Of a stretch of DNA of 41,561 bases, positions 24,081-32,623 are shown piece after piece. A program made the translations under genes and the position numbers. The stretch spans positions 1 to 41,561 of the forward strand of contig DIZF01000045.1 in assembly GCA_002427815.1 (NCBI GenBank). Reading direction: 5' to 3'. Numbering within the stretch: the first letter of the stretch is position 1; each line of letters starts with the position of its first letter. The DNA comes from Ramlibacter tataouinensis (GTDB lineage Bacteria > Pseudomonadota > Gammaproteobacteria > Burkholderiales > Burkholderiaceae_C). Under the pieces are notes generated by a model. It was not told the DNA's origin and ran no database searches. It worked only from the letters and a program-made list of their open reading frames with translations.

Positions 24081-24671
24081 TCATTTGGCGTCTTTCATCT
24101 TGAGCGTGAACACGTCGGCGGGGGCGGCCGAGTTGCGGTCGAACTCGCAGCCCGCGGCGATGCCGGCTTCGGCGATCTCGCGCGCGGTCTTGGCCTTGCC
24201 GTACAGCGCATGCATAGCGCCGAGGGCGAAGCTGCGGCCGGAGCCGATGCCCCAGAACTCCTTGAATTCGAACACCTCGCGGTAGCTGTACAGGCCATAG
24301 ATTCCGGTGGCGTTGGCGATCACCACGCTGAACTGGCTCGACTCGTAGGGATCGCTGTCTTCTTCCTTGGTCTGCAGGAAGAAGTTGTCCTTCAGGTAGG
24401 GGTGCAGCTTGGTGAAGGTGTCGAACACCTCGTCCTTGCTGGTGAGCTTGAGGAGCTCGCGCGGCATGGAGCCTATGGCCTTTCGCAGCACCGGAAAATG
24501 CGCCACGGTACCGGCCATGCCGATGAAGCTGGGGCCGCCGTCGGTCTCTACCTTGAAAATCTTGGTGTTGTCCTCGAACCGGTTGGCCAGGCGCGTGTCG
24601 CCGAAAGTCACCAGGGTATCCGCCGCGATCGCGATCTGCCCGGCTTTTTTTACCACCACAACAGTTGTCAT
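24081..24671 (-). CDS. Betaproteobacterial proteasome homologue (BPH), HslV-like Ntn hydrolase
   Basis: A 196-residue protein of the proteasome beta/HslV fold. After the initiator Met it begins TTVVVVKKAGQIAIAADT, colinear with mature HslV: Thr2 would be the N-terminal nucleophile, Asp18 corresponds to proteasome Asp17, and Lys37 sits three residues past the place of Lys33. GIGSGRSFALGAMHAL matches the conserved GSG segment, and AREIAEAGIAAGCEFD the following helix. This is the pattern of BPH, a beta-proteobacterial family known to assemble as stacked rings. The C-terminus (FTLKMKDAK) lacks an obvious ATPase-docking HbYX motif. Start is the ATG at 24671 with GGAG about 10 bases upstream; the open frame upstream is not used. 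It lies between aceF (49 bases) and lpd (19 bases). No HslU-like unfoldase is present here. Confidence 0.85.
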   Translation of the reverse strand: MTTVVVVKKAGQIAIAADTLVTFGDTRLANRFEDNTKIFKVETDGGPSFIGMAGTVAHFPVLRKAIGSMPRELLKLTSKDEVFDTFTKLHPYLKDNFFLQTKEEDSDPYESSQFSVVIANATGIYGLYSYREVFEFKEFWGIGSGRSFALGAMHALYGKAKTAREIAEAGIAAGCEFDRNSAAPADVFTLKMKDAK

Positions 24672-24720
24672 TTTTATGAACGCTCCGGGTGCGCCGCCGC
24701 GGTGGACCGCGTGGCGTCTC

Positions 24721-26412
24721 TCATAGCATAGTGCGGCGGAAATCCGCCAGGATGGCGCCCAGGTAGGCGTTGAAACGGGCCGCCGCCGCGCCGTCGATGA
24801 CACGGTGGTCCCAAGACAGCGAAAGCGGCAGCATCAGGCGGGGCTGGAACTGCTTGCCGTCCCATACCGGCTCGATCCGGCTCTTGCAGACGCCCAGGAT
24901 GGCCACTTCCGGGGCATTGATGATGGGCGTGAAGTAGCGCCCGCCAATACCGCCCAGCGACGAAATGGTGAAACCCGCGCCCGACATGTCGGCCGGGCTC
25001 AGTTTTCCGTCGCGGGCCTTGCCCGCCAGCTCGGCCATCTCGCCGCTGATCTGCAGGATGCCTTTCCGGTCGGCATCCCTGATCACTGGCACCACCAGCC
25101 CGTTGGGCGTATCGGCCGCAAAAGCCACGTGCCAGTATTGCTTGAGCACGAGCTGGTCGCCGTCCAGCGATGCGTTGAACTGGGGAAACTGCTTCAGCGC
25201 CGCCACGCAGGCCTTGATGAGGAAGGCCAGCATGGTGACCTTGACGCCACTTTTCTCGTTTTCCTTGTTCAGCTGGACGCGAAAGGCTTCCAGCTCGGTG
25301 ATGTCCGCATCGTCGTGATTGGTGACGTGGGGAATCATCACCCAGTTGCGGTGCAGGTTGGCGCCGCTGATCTTGCGGATGCGTCCGAGGTCCTTGCGCT
25401 CGATGGGGCCGAACTTGGCGAAATCCACCTTCGGCCAGGGTAACAGCCCCAGTGCCTCGCTCGAGGCCGGGGGCGGGGCCGTTGCAGCTGCGGCCTTGGT
25501 GCCGATCTCGCCCTTCATCACCGACTTGGTGTAGGCCTGGACGTCCTCCTGCGTGATGCGGCCCTTGGGGCCGGTGCCCTTCACCTGCTCCAGCGGCACC
25601 CCGAGCTCGCGGGCGAACTTGCGCACCGAAGGCGATGCGTGCGGCAGGTTCCCGGACGGCGTAACAGGCTCATACGGCGGGAGCGCGGCGGTCGGCGGCG
25701 CGCGGTGCCCACCCGACATGACCGGCGACGGCGCCGGCGGAGGGGCTTTGCCCGGCCCATCGCCGGAGGCTATCGCCGGGACCGCTCCTTCGGTCCGAAG
25801 CTGCGGCGACGCGGCGGCCGTCCCCTCCAGGACCGCGATCAGGTCGCCGGCGTTGACCTTGTCGCCCAGCTTGACCTTGAGTTCCCTGACCACGCCCGCC
25901 TGGCTGGAGGGGATCTCCATGGACGCCTTGTCCGACTCGACGGTGAGCAGCGATTGCTCGACCTTCACCGTGTCGCCGGGTTTGACCAGCAGCTCGATGA
26001 CCGCCACGTCCTTGAAATCGCCGATGTCCGGCACCCGCACTTCGACCGGGCCGGCGGAGCTGGGGCCACCTCCTCCCGCTGGGGCCGGGGCGGGAGCAGC
26101 AGCAGCAGCAGCGGTACGGTCTTCGCTTGCTTTCCCGCCGGAGGAAGACAGTTGCGGCGGGGATGGAACTGCCGCGGTGCCTTCGAGGACCAACAGCACC
26201 GATCCTTGTTTTACCTTGTCGCCGAGCTTGACCTTCAGCTCCTTCACAACGCCGGCGGCCGAGGACGGAATCTCCATGGATGCCTTGTCCGACTCCACCG
26301 TCACCAGGGATTGCTCGGGTTTCACCGTGTCGCCCGGCTTGACCAGCAATTCGATGACCGAAACCTCGTCGAAGTCCCCGATGTCGGGGACCTTCACTTC
26401 AATCGATGCCAT
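24721..26412 (-). CDS. aceF: Dihydrolipoyllysine acetyltransferase (E2) of pyruvate dehydrogenase, two lipoyl domains
   Basis: E2 core of the pyruvate dehydrogenase complex, moving acetyl from lipoamide to CoA. The 563-residue protein has two lipoyl domains (1-80 with Lys43 and about 122-200 with Lys162, both in ESDKASMEIPS), Ala/Pro-rich hinges, a peripheral subunit-binding domain (SPSVRKFARELGVPLEQVKG, about 262-300) and a catalytic domain ending in SWDHRVIDGAAAARF, with the His and Asp of the active site. The ATG at 26412 lies 24 bases after the aceE stop. The second lipoyl domain shares a long, nearly identical DNA stretch with the lipoyl domain of lpd downstream, pointing to duplication within the operon. 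Confidence 0.96.
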   Translation of the reverse strand: MASIEVKVPDIGDFDEVSVIELLVKPGDTVKPEQSLVTVESDKASMEIPSSAAGVVKELKVKLGDKVKQGSVLLVLEGTAAVPSPPQLSSSGGKASEDRTAAAAAAPAPAPAGGGGPSSAGPVEVRVPDIGDFKDVAVIELLVKPGDTVKVEQSLLTVESDKASMEIPSSQAGVVRELKVKLGDKVNAGDLIAVLEGTAAASPQLRTEGAVPAIASGDGPGKAPPPAPSPVMSGGHRAPPTAALPPYEPVTPSGNLPHASPSVRKFARELGVPLEQVKGTGPKGRITQEDVQAYTKSVMKGEIGTKAAAATAPPPASSEALGLLPWPKVDFAKFGPIERKDLGRIRKISGANLHRNWVMIPHVTNHDDADITELEAFRVQLNKENEKSGVKVTMLAFLIKACVAALKQFPQFNASLDGDQLVLKQYWHVAFAADTPNGLVVPVIRDADRKGILQISGEMAELAGKARDGKLSPADMSGAGFTISSLGGIGGRYFTPIINAPEVAILGVCKSRIEPVWDGKQFQPRLMLPLSLSWDHRVIDGAAAARFNAYLGAILADFRRTML

Positions 26413-26436
26413 GTTTCTTCTTCTCCGGCTTTGGCT

Positions 26437-29142
26437 TCAAGCGTACAGCGGATTGATCTTGTCTGTCCGGATGGCGTACTTCTTGATGGCTTCGGAGACC
26501 CTGGCCACCGGCACCGTTCCCTCTTCGCTGAGCGCCTTGAGCGCCGCGAGCACGATGTAGTGGCGGTTGACTTCGAAATGCTCGCGCAACCTGCTGCGGA
26601 AATCGCTGCGGCCGAAACCATCCGTGCCGAGGACCTTGTAGGTTCGGCCCTTGGGAATGTAGGGACGGATCTGCTCGGCGTAGGCCTTCAGGTAGTCGGT
26701 AGAGGCCACCACCGGCCCGCTGTGTTTCTCGAGTTGTTGCCCAACGAACGATACCCGGGGGGTCACGGTCGGGTGCAACAGGTTGTAGCGCTCGGCGTCC
26801 TGGCCGTCCCGCGCCAGCTCGTTGAAACTGGGGCAACTCCAGACCTGGGCCGCGACGCCCCAGTCCTTCTCGAGCAGTTCCTGTGCCGCCAGCGCCTCGC
26901 GCAGGATGGTTCCGCTGCCCAGCAGCTGTACCCGCGGGGTCAGCTTCGGCCCCTCCTTGCACAGGTACATGCCCTTCACGATCTGCTCCTCGGTGCCGGG
27001 CTGAAGGCCGGGCATGGCGTAGTTCTCGTTGAGCAGCGTGATGTAGTAATAGACGTTGTCCTGCTGCTCCACCATGCGCTTGAGGCCATGGTGCAGGATC
27101 ACGCCGACTTCGTGGGCGAAGGTCGGGTCGTAGCTGACGCAGTTGGGAATGGTGCTGGCCATGATGTGGCTGTGGCCGTCCTCGTGCTGCAGCCCCTCGC
27201 CGTTCAGCGTGGTGCGGCCCGAGGTGCCGCCCAGTAGGAAGCCGCGCGCCTGCATGTCGCCCGCGGCCCAGCACAGGTCGCCCACCCGCTGCAGTCCGAA
27301 CATCGAGTAGTAGATGAAGAACGGCACCATGATCCGGTTGTTGGTGCTGTACGAAGTGGCCGCCGCGATCCAGCTGGCCATGCCGCCGGCCTCGTTGATG
27401 CCCTCCTGCAGGATCTGGCCGGACTTGTCTTCCTTGTAGTAGGAAACCTGATCCTTGTCCTGGGGCGTGTACTTCTGGCCTTCGGGGTTGTAGATGCCGA
27501 TCTGGCGAAACAGCCCCTCCATGCCGAAGGTGCGCGCTTCGTCCACCAGGATGGGCACGACGCGCGGACCCAGCTCCTTTTCGCGCAGCAGCGTCGTGAG
27601 AAAGCGCACATAGGCCTGGGTAGTGCTGATCTCGCGGCCCTCGGCCGTAGCATCCAGCACCGCCTTGAAGGCTTCGAGCGGCGGGACCTTCAATTGCTCG
27701 TCGGCCTTCATGCGGCGCTTGGGCAGGTAACCACCCAGGGCCTTGCGCCGCTCATGCAGGTATTTCATCTCGGGCGTGTCAGCCTCGGGCTTGTAGAAAG
27801 GGATGTCGGCCAGCTTGTCGTCCGGAATCGGGATATTGAAGCGGTCGCGGAACGTGCGGATGTCCTCGTCCACCATCTTCTTGGCCTGGTGGGCGATGTT
27901 GCGGCCTTCGCCGGCCTTGCCCATGCCGAAGCCCTTCACGGTCTTGATCAACAGCACGCTGGGCTGGCCCTGGTGATTCACCGCCCGGTGAAAGGCCGCG
28001 TAGACCTTCTGCGGATCGTGGCCGCCGCGCTGCAACCGCCAGATGTCCTCGTCGCTCATCTTGGCCACCATTTCCAGGGCCTTGGGATCGCGGCCGAAGA
28101 AGTGCTTGCGCACCCAGGCGCCGTCGTTGGCCTTCATCGCCTGGTAGTCGCCGTCCAGCGTGTCCATCATGATCTTGCGCAGGATGCCGTCCTTGTCGCG
28201 CGCCAGCAGCGGGTCCCAGTAACTGCCCCAGATCAGCTTGATCACGTTCCAGCCGGCGCCGCGGAACTCGCCTTCGAGTTCCTGGATGATCTTGCCGTTG
28301 CCGCGCACCGGGCCGTCCAGGCGCTGCAGATTGCAGTTGACGATGAAGATCAGGTTGTCGAGCTTTTCGCGCGCGGCCACGCCGATCGCGCCCAGGCTCT
28401 CCACCTCGTCCATCTCGCCGTCGCCGCAGAACACCCAGACCTTGCGGTTCTCGGTATTGGCGATGCCGCGGGCGTGCAAATACTTCAGGAAGCGGGCCTG
28501 GTAAATGCCCATCAGCGGACCCAGGCCCATGGACACCGTCGGAAACTGCCAGAACTCGGGCATGAGCTTCGGGTGCGGGTAGCTCGACAGGCCCCTGCCG
28601 TTCACTTCCTGGCGGAAGTTCAGCAACTGCTCCTCGGTGAGCCGACCTTCGAGGTAGGCCCTGGCATAGACGCCGGGGGAGCTGTGGCCCTGGAAATAGA
28701 GGCAATCGCCGCCGTGGCCTTCACTCTCGGCATGCCAGAAGTGATTGAAGCCGGCGCCGTGCATGGTGGCCAGCGACGCGAACGAGCTGATGTGGCCGCC
28801 CAGATCGCCGCCATCGGCCGGATGCAGGCGGTTGGCCTTCACCACCATCGCCATCGCATTCCAGCGCATATAGGCTCTCAGCCGCTCCTCGATCTCGAGG
28901 TTGCCGGGGCAACGCTCCTCGGAGTCCGGCTCGATGGTATTGACATAGCCGGTGGTGGCGGAGAAGGGCATGTCGAGGCCTTCCTGCCGGGCCTGCTCCA
29001 GCAACTGCTCGAGCAGGAAGTGGCCGCGGTCGCGGCCCTCGGTTTCGATGACGGCGGAAAGCGCGTCGATCCATTCACGGGTTTCCTGCGCGTCCGCGTC
29101 GTTGGCGGCCGTGCCGAACAGGTTGCCGGGCTGTGCTGACAT
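26437..29142 (-). CDS. aceE: Pyruvate dehydrogenase E1 component, homodimeric type
   Basis: Thiamine-diphosphate enzyme that decarboxylates pyruvate and acetylates the lipoyl group of E2. The 901-residue protein matches the homodimeric AceE type in length and blocks: NTIEPDSEERCPGNLEIEER near the N-terminus, GGHISSFASLATMHGAGFNH, the ThDP/Mg motif WVFCGDGEMDEVESLGAI to NCNLQRLDGPVRGN, and ITLLNENYAMPGL in the C-terminal half. The ATG at 29142 is preceded by GGAGA, eight bases upstream. It is first gene of the aceE-aceF-BPH-lpd operon and divergent from a histidine kinase gene; the 224-base gap carries an AT-rich inverted repeat (29249-29265) that may be regulatory. Confidence 0.97.
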   Translation of the reverse strand: MSAQPGNLFGTAANDADAQETREWIDALSAVIETEGRDRGHFLLEQLLEQARQEGLDMPFSATTGYVNTIEPDSEERCPGNLEIEERLRAYMRWNAMAMVVKANRLHPADGGDLGGHISSFASLATMHGAGFNHFWHAESEGHGGDCLYFQGHSSPGVYARAYLEGRLTEEQLLNFRQEVNGRGLSSYPHPKLMPEFWQFPTVSMGLGPLMGIYQARFLKYLHARGIANTENRKVWVFCGDGEMDEVESLGAIGVAAREKLDNLIFIVNCNLQRLDGPVRGNGKIIQELEGEFRGAGWNVIKLIWGSYWDPLLARDKDGILRKIMMDTLDGDYQAMKANDGAWVRKHFFGRDPKALEMVAKMSDEDIWRLQRGGHDPQKVYAAFHRAVNHQGQPSVLLIKTVKGFGMGKAGEGRNIAHQAKKMVDEDIRTFRDRFNIPIPDDKLADIPFYKPEADTPEMKYLHERRKALGGYLPKRRMKADEQLKVPPLEAFKAVLDATAEGREISTTQAYVRFLTTLLREKELGPRVVPILVDEARTFGMEGLFRQIGIYNPEGQKYTPQDKDQVSYYKEDKSGQILQEGINEAGGMASWIAAATSYSTNNRIMVPFFIYYSMFGLQRVGDLCWAAGDMQARGFLLGGTSGRTTLNGEGLQHEDGHSHIMASTIPNCVSYDPTFAHEVGVILHHGLKRMVEQQDNVYYYITLLNENYAMPGLQPGTEEQIVKGMYLCKEGPKLTPRVQLLGSGTILREALAAQELLEKDWGVAAQVWSCPSFNELARDGQDAERYNLLHPTVTPRVSFVGQQLEKHSGPVVASTDYLKAYAEQIRPYIPKGRTYKVLGTDGFGRSDFRSRLREHFEVNRHYIVLAALKALSEEGTVPVARVSEAIKKYAIRTDKINPLYA

Positions 29143-29248
29143 GGTCTTTGTCTCCAGTGTTCTGACTTCTGACGTAATTTAGTACGGTGGCCCCGTAGCC
29201 TGCTCGAGTGTCGCACAGTTTTTTCCACATTTCAAATGGTGCTAATCG

Positions 29249-29265
29249 ATATCACAATACGATAT
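29249..29265. promoter_or_regulatory. AT-rich inverted repeat in the aceE / histidine kinase control region
   Basis: ATATC-ACAATAC-GATAT is a perfect five-base inverted repeat with a seven-base centre, inside the most AT-rich part of the 224-base divergent gap. A direct CGATAT repeat overlaps it. It is a candidate binding site for a regulator of aceE or of the two-component genes. It does not resemble the E. coli PdhR site as I know it, and no regulator can be named from sequence alone. Confidence 0.4.
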
Positions 29266-29366
29266 AACAAGCTTGCATCGCGGCCCGGTGATAGCCTGTG
29301 CTTCCGGGTCGGAGAGGGGCCTTCCGGAACCCCCACGGGAGCACCTGCGCCTACACTTCGTTCTTC

Positions 29367-31901
29367 ATGCAAGACCCCGTTCCCGCCCACGAACAGCACG
29401 ACACGGCAACGCCCACGGCCTGGTGGCGGCAATGGTGGCGGCGCCAGACGCCGGTCCACCAGGACCGTTTCGCCATGCTGGCGCCGGTGGCAGCCGTCCT
29501 GCTCTTCCTGGCGGCGATCATCTCGGCCTTCGGCTACCTCCGGCTGGAGGAAATGGACCGTGAGCAGGAGGCCGTCAAGCGCGACGTCGAATACGCGCAG
29601 CAGCGTGTCAGGCTGCGGCTGCTGGAGCGCCAGGAACAGCTGATGCGCATCGCGCGCGACATCTCCAACAAGGAGGTGGACCCCGAGGAGTTCATGGGCC
29701 GCGCGGAGTCCATGGTGAGCCAATACCCGGAACTGCAGGCCGTCACCTGGATCGACGAGCGCCGCCGCATCCTGGCCAGCTACGCCGCGCCGAGCGTGAC
29801 CAGCGGCCACCTGCGCTCGGCTGGCGAGATCCTGCGCGCGGGCGAGACCGAGAGTATGTACAGCCTGGCGCGCGATCTGCAGCAACCCGTGTACTCGCAG
29901 CCCGTCGCGGGCAGCGACAGCACCGGCCTGTTGCAGCTGCATATCCCGTTGACCCAGCAGGGTCGCTTTGGCGGCGTGATCCTGGGCGAATACTCCATCG
30001 ACGGCCTGCTGCGCTACGGCGTTCCGGCCGAGGTGTCGGCCAAGTACGCGGTCGCGATGCTGGACGGAAAGAACCGGGTGCTGGCGGGCAGTTCGGTACC
30101 GGCCCGCAATCCGGCCACCCAGTTGCTGCCCTGGGCTGCGCAGCCCAATGAGTACGAAGTGCCCGTTTCTCCGGTGGGCAACGGCCTCATCATCCGGGCG
30201 CAGGCCTACCGCACCTCGCTGGGTGTCATCGGCAGCGGCCTGTTCTGGCTGGTGGGGGCGTTGAGCGCCATGACGGCCTGGATGCTGATCGGCAACTGGC
30301 GGCACACCCGGCGCCGGATGCAGGCGCAGCAGGCCCTGGTGGCCGAGACCAATTTCCGGCGCGCGATGGAAAACTCGATGCTGACCGGCATGCGCGCCCT
30401 GGACATGCAGGGCCGCATCACCTATGTGAACGTCGCTTTTTGCCAGATGACGGGCTGGAGCGAAGCCGAACTCGTGGGCCGCACCCCGCCCTTCCCGTAC
30501 TGGCCCGACGCCGACCGCGAACAGCTGCTGGCCCGCCTGGACGACGAGCTGCACGGGCGGACGGCGGCGGGGGGCTTCCAGGTGCGGGTGAAGCGCAAGG
30601 ATGGCAGCCTGTTCGACGCGCGGCTGTATCTTTCGCCCTTGATCGATGCCAAGGGACATCAGACCGGCTGGATGACCTCGATGACGGACATCACCGAGCC
30701 CAATCGCATCCGCGAACAGCTGTCCGCCTCGTACGAGCGTTTCACCACCGTGCTGGAAGCGCTCGACGCCTCGGTGTCGGTGGCGCCGCTGGGCAGCGAG
30801 GAACTGCTGTTTGCCAACAAGCTGTACCGGCTTTGGTTCGGCGTGCAGACCGCCGGCCACCTGCAGATGGTCGCCCAGGCCGGCGTGCCCGACAACCCGC
30901 GCTCGGACGAATCGCTGGACGAGGTCGATTCCTTCGTCGGCCTGCCCACGGGGGGCCTGACCGCCGCGCAGTCGGAGAACGCCGAAATCTTCGTGCCCGA
31001 ACTCGGAAAATGGCTGGAGGTGCGCTCGCGCTACCTGAACTGGGTGGACGGCCGGCTGGCCCAGATGGTGATCGCCACCGACATCACGCCGCGCCGCCAT
31101 GCCGAAGAACAATCGGCAGCGCAGGCCGAGCGCGCGCAGTCCGCCAGCCGTCTGATCACCATGGGCGAGATGGCTTCATCGGTGGCGCACGAACTGAACC
31201 AGCCGCTCACGGCCATCAACAACTACTGCAACGGCCTGGTCTCGCGGATCAAGGGCAAGCAGATCTCCGAAGACGACCTGCTGGCGGCGCTGGACAAGAC
31301 TGCGCGCCAGGCCCAGCGCGCCGGCCAGATCATCCAGCGCATCCGCTCGTTCGTGAAGCGCAGCGAGCCCAACCGCGCGCTTTCCGATGTGACCCTGATG
31401 GTGTCCGAGGCGGTGGAACTCGCCGACATCGAACTGCGCCGGCGCAACGTCCGGCTGTCGCACTACGTCGCTGCGCGCCTGCCCAAGCTGATGGTGGACC
31501 CGATCCTGATCGAGCAGGTGCTGGTCAACCTGCTGAAGAACGCCGCGGAGTCGATCGAGCATGCGCGGCGGCCGACATCGCGGCGCAGCGTCGAATTGCG
31601 TGTCATCCCCCGGCAGGTGGACGAACAGCCCGTCATCGAATTCTCCGTGCTCGATTCCGGCCAGGGCCTGGCACCCGAAGTCATGGGCCGCCTGTATGAA
31701 GCGTTCTTCTCCACCAAGGTCGAAGGCATGGGCATCGGCCTGAACCTGTGCCGCACGATCATCGAGTCGCACCAGGGCCGGATGCAGGCGGAGAACATCT
31801 ACAATGGGACGGAAGTGGCCGGGTGTCGTTTTTCATTCTGGATTCCCCTGTCCGGCGCCACGGATTCAAGAGAGAACAAGGGCGCCGGGGTGACCGCGTG
31901 A
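29367..31901 (+). CDS. Membrane-bound PAS sensor histidine kinase
   Basis: Sensor of a two-component system, 844 residues from the ATG at 29367. A first membrane helix (about 37-57) and a second (about 290-310) enclose a periplasmic domain of some 230 residues. Two cytoplasmic PAS-like regions follow (about 330-450, starting FRRAMENSMLTGMRALD, and about 455-570). The HisKA domain has phospho-acceptor His608 in SSVAHELNQPLTAINNYCN. The HATPase domain shows the N box VLVNLLKNAAESIEHA and G boxes DSGQGLAPE and GMGIGLNLC. This is the NtrB/DctB/FixL type. It is followed after 56 bases by a FixJ-type regulator, its likely partner. It is divergent from aceE, so a link to pyruvate or carbon-flux sensing is plausible but unproven. 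An open frame 23 codons upstream seems not to be used. Confidence 0.92.
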   Translation: MQDPVPAHEQHDTATPTAWWRQWWRRQTPVHQDRFAMLAPVAAVLLFLAAIISAFGYLRLEEMDREQEAVKRDVEYAQQRVRLRLLERQEQLMRIARDISNKEVDPEEFMGRAESMVSQYPELQAVTWIDERRRILASYAAPSVTSGHLRSAGEILRAGETESMYSLARDLQQPVYSQPVAGSDSTGLLQLHIPLTQQGRFGGVILGEYSIDGLLRYGVPAEVSAKYAVAMLDGKNRVLAGSSVPARNPATQLLPWAAQPNEYEVPVSPVGNGLIIRAQAYRTSLGVIGSGLFWLVGALSAMTAWMLIGNWRHTRRRMQAQQALVAETNFRRAMENSMLTGMRALDMQGRITYVNVAFCQMTGWSEAELVGRTPPFPYWPDADREQLLARLDDELHGRTAAGGFQVRVKRKDGSLFDARLYLSPLIDAKGHQTGWMTSMTDITEPNRIREQLSASYERFTTVLEALDASVSVAPLGSEELLFANKLYRLWFGVQTAGHLQMVAQAGVPDNPRSDESLDEVDSFVGLPTGGLTAAQSENAEIFVPELGKWLEVRSRYLNWVDGRLAQMVIATDITPRRHAEEQSAAQAERAQSASRLITMGEMASSVAHELNQPLTAINNYCNGLVSRIKGKQISEDDLLAALDKTARQAQRAGQIIQRIRSFVKRSEPNRALSDVTLMVSEAVELADIELRRRNVRLSHYVAARLPKLMVDPILIEQVLVNLLKNAAESIEHARRPTSRRSVELRVIPRQVDEQPVIEFSVLDSGQGLAPEVMGRLYEAFFSTKVEGMGIGLNLCRTIIESHQGRMQAENIYNGTEVAGCRFSFWIPLSGATDSRENKGAGVTA

Positions 31902-31957
31902 ACCGCGCGACAGCATCCCTCACGCCCCTACACAGTGCGCGGCACGGAGGTTGACGA

Positions 31958-32584
31958 ATGAGTTTGATTCCGAAGAAGGGCACCGTATATGTCGTTGACG
32001 ACGACGAGGCCGTGCGCGATTCGCTGCAATGGCTGCTCGAAGGCAAGGACTACCGCGTGCGCTGCTTCGATTCGGCCGAGTCCTTCCTCTCGCGCTACGA
32101 CCCCCGCGAAGTGGCCTGCCTGATCGTCGACATCCGGATGGGCGGCATGACCGGCCTGGAGCTGCAGGACCGGCTGATCGAGCGCCGCTCGCCGCTGCCG
32201 GTGGTGTTCATCACCGGCCACGGCGACGTGCCCATGGCCGTGAACACCATGAAAAAGGGGGCGATGGACTTCATCCAGAAGCCCTTCAAGGAAGACGAAC
32301 TGGTGAGCCTGGTCGAGCGCATGCTCGAACATGCCAAGGACGCCTTCGCGGAATACCAGAGCGCGGCCAGCCGGGATGCCCTGCTGTCCAAGCTGACCTC
32401 GCGCGAAGCGCAGGTGCTCGAGCGCATCGTCGCCGGCCGGCTGAACAAGCAGATCGCGGACGACCTGGGCATCAGCATCAAGACCGTCGAAGCGCACCGG
32501 GCCAACATCATGGAAAAGCTCAACGCCAACACGGTCGCCGATCTGCTGAAGATCGCCCTCGGCCAGAACGCGCCAAAGAACTGA
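31958..32584 (+). CDS. FixJ/NarL-type response regulator
   Basis: A 208-residue regulator with a receiver domain (about 8-125) and a C-terminal LuxR-type helix-turn-helix. The acidic pocket is VVDDDEA (Asp14-16), the phospho-acceptor is Asp58 in LIVDIRMGGMTG, and the switch residues are the Thr in FITGHGD and the Lys in FIQKPF. The DNA-binding part has LTSREAQVLERIVAGRLNK followed by ISIKTVEAHRANIMEKL. A strong GGAGG lies seven bases before the ATG. It is downstream of, and probably co-transcribed with, the PAS kinase at 29367, and followed by a terminator-like hairpin at 32591-32615. Targets cannot be read from sequence; the divergent aceE operon is the obvious candidate. Confidence 0.94.
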   Translation: MSLIPKKGTVYVVDDDEAVRDSLQWLLEGKDYRVRCFDSAESFLSRYDPREVACLIVDIRMGGMTGLELQDRLIERRSPLPVVFITGHGDVPMAVNTMKKGAMDFIQKPFKEDELVSLVERMLEHAKDAFAEYQSAASRDALLSKLTSREAQVLERIVAGRLNKQIADDLGISIKTVEAHRANIMEKLNANTVADLLKIALGQNAPKN

Positions 32585-32590
32585 AGAAGG

Positions 32591-32615
32591 ACGCGTCCCG
32601 CGGCAGCGGGCGCGT
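32591..32615 (+). terminator. Terminator-like hairpin after the response regulator
   Basis: ACGCG-T-CCCGC and GCGGG-CGCGT pair over ten base pairs with one bulged T, closing a GGCA loop, followed by TATTGTT. It begins seven bases after the regulator's stop and ends eight bases before the folD GTG. It can therefore end the two-component transcript and must also lie in any folD leader. Confidence 0.6.
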
Positions 32616-32623
32616 TATTGTTC

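Noticed and set aside
24081..24671. Annotation as HslV
   Set aside because: The start TTVVVV and GSG segment are HslV-like, but the central sequence and insertion differ, no hslU adjoins, and the match to the BPH family is better.
29232..31112. 626-codon minus-strand frame
   Set aside because: Antisense to the histidine kinase, which has two membrane helices, PAS, HisKA and HATPase motifs in the right order.
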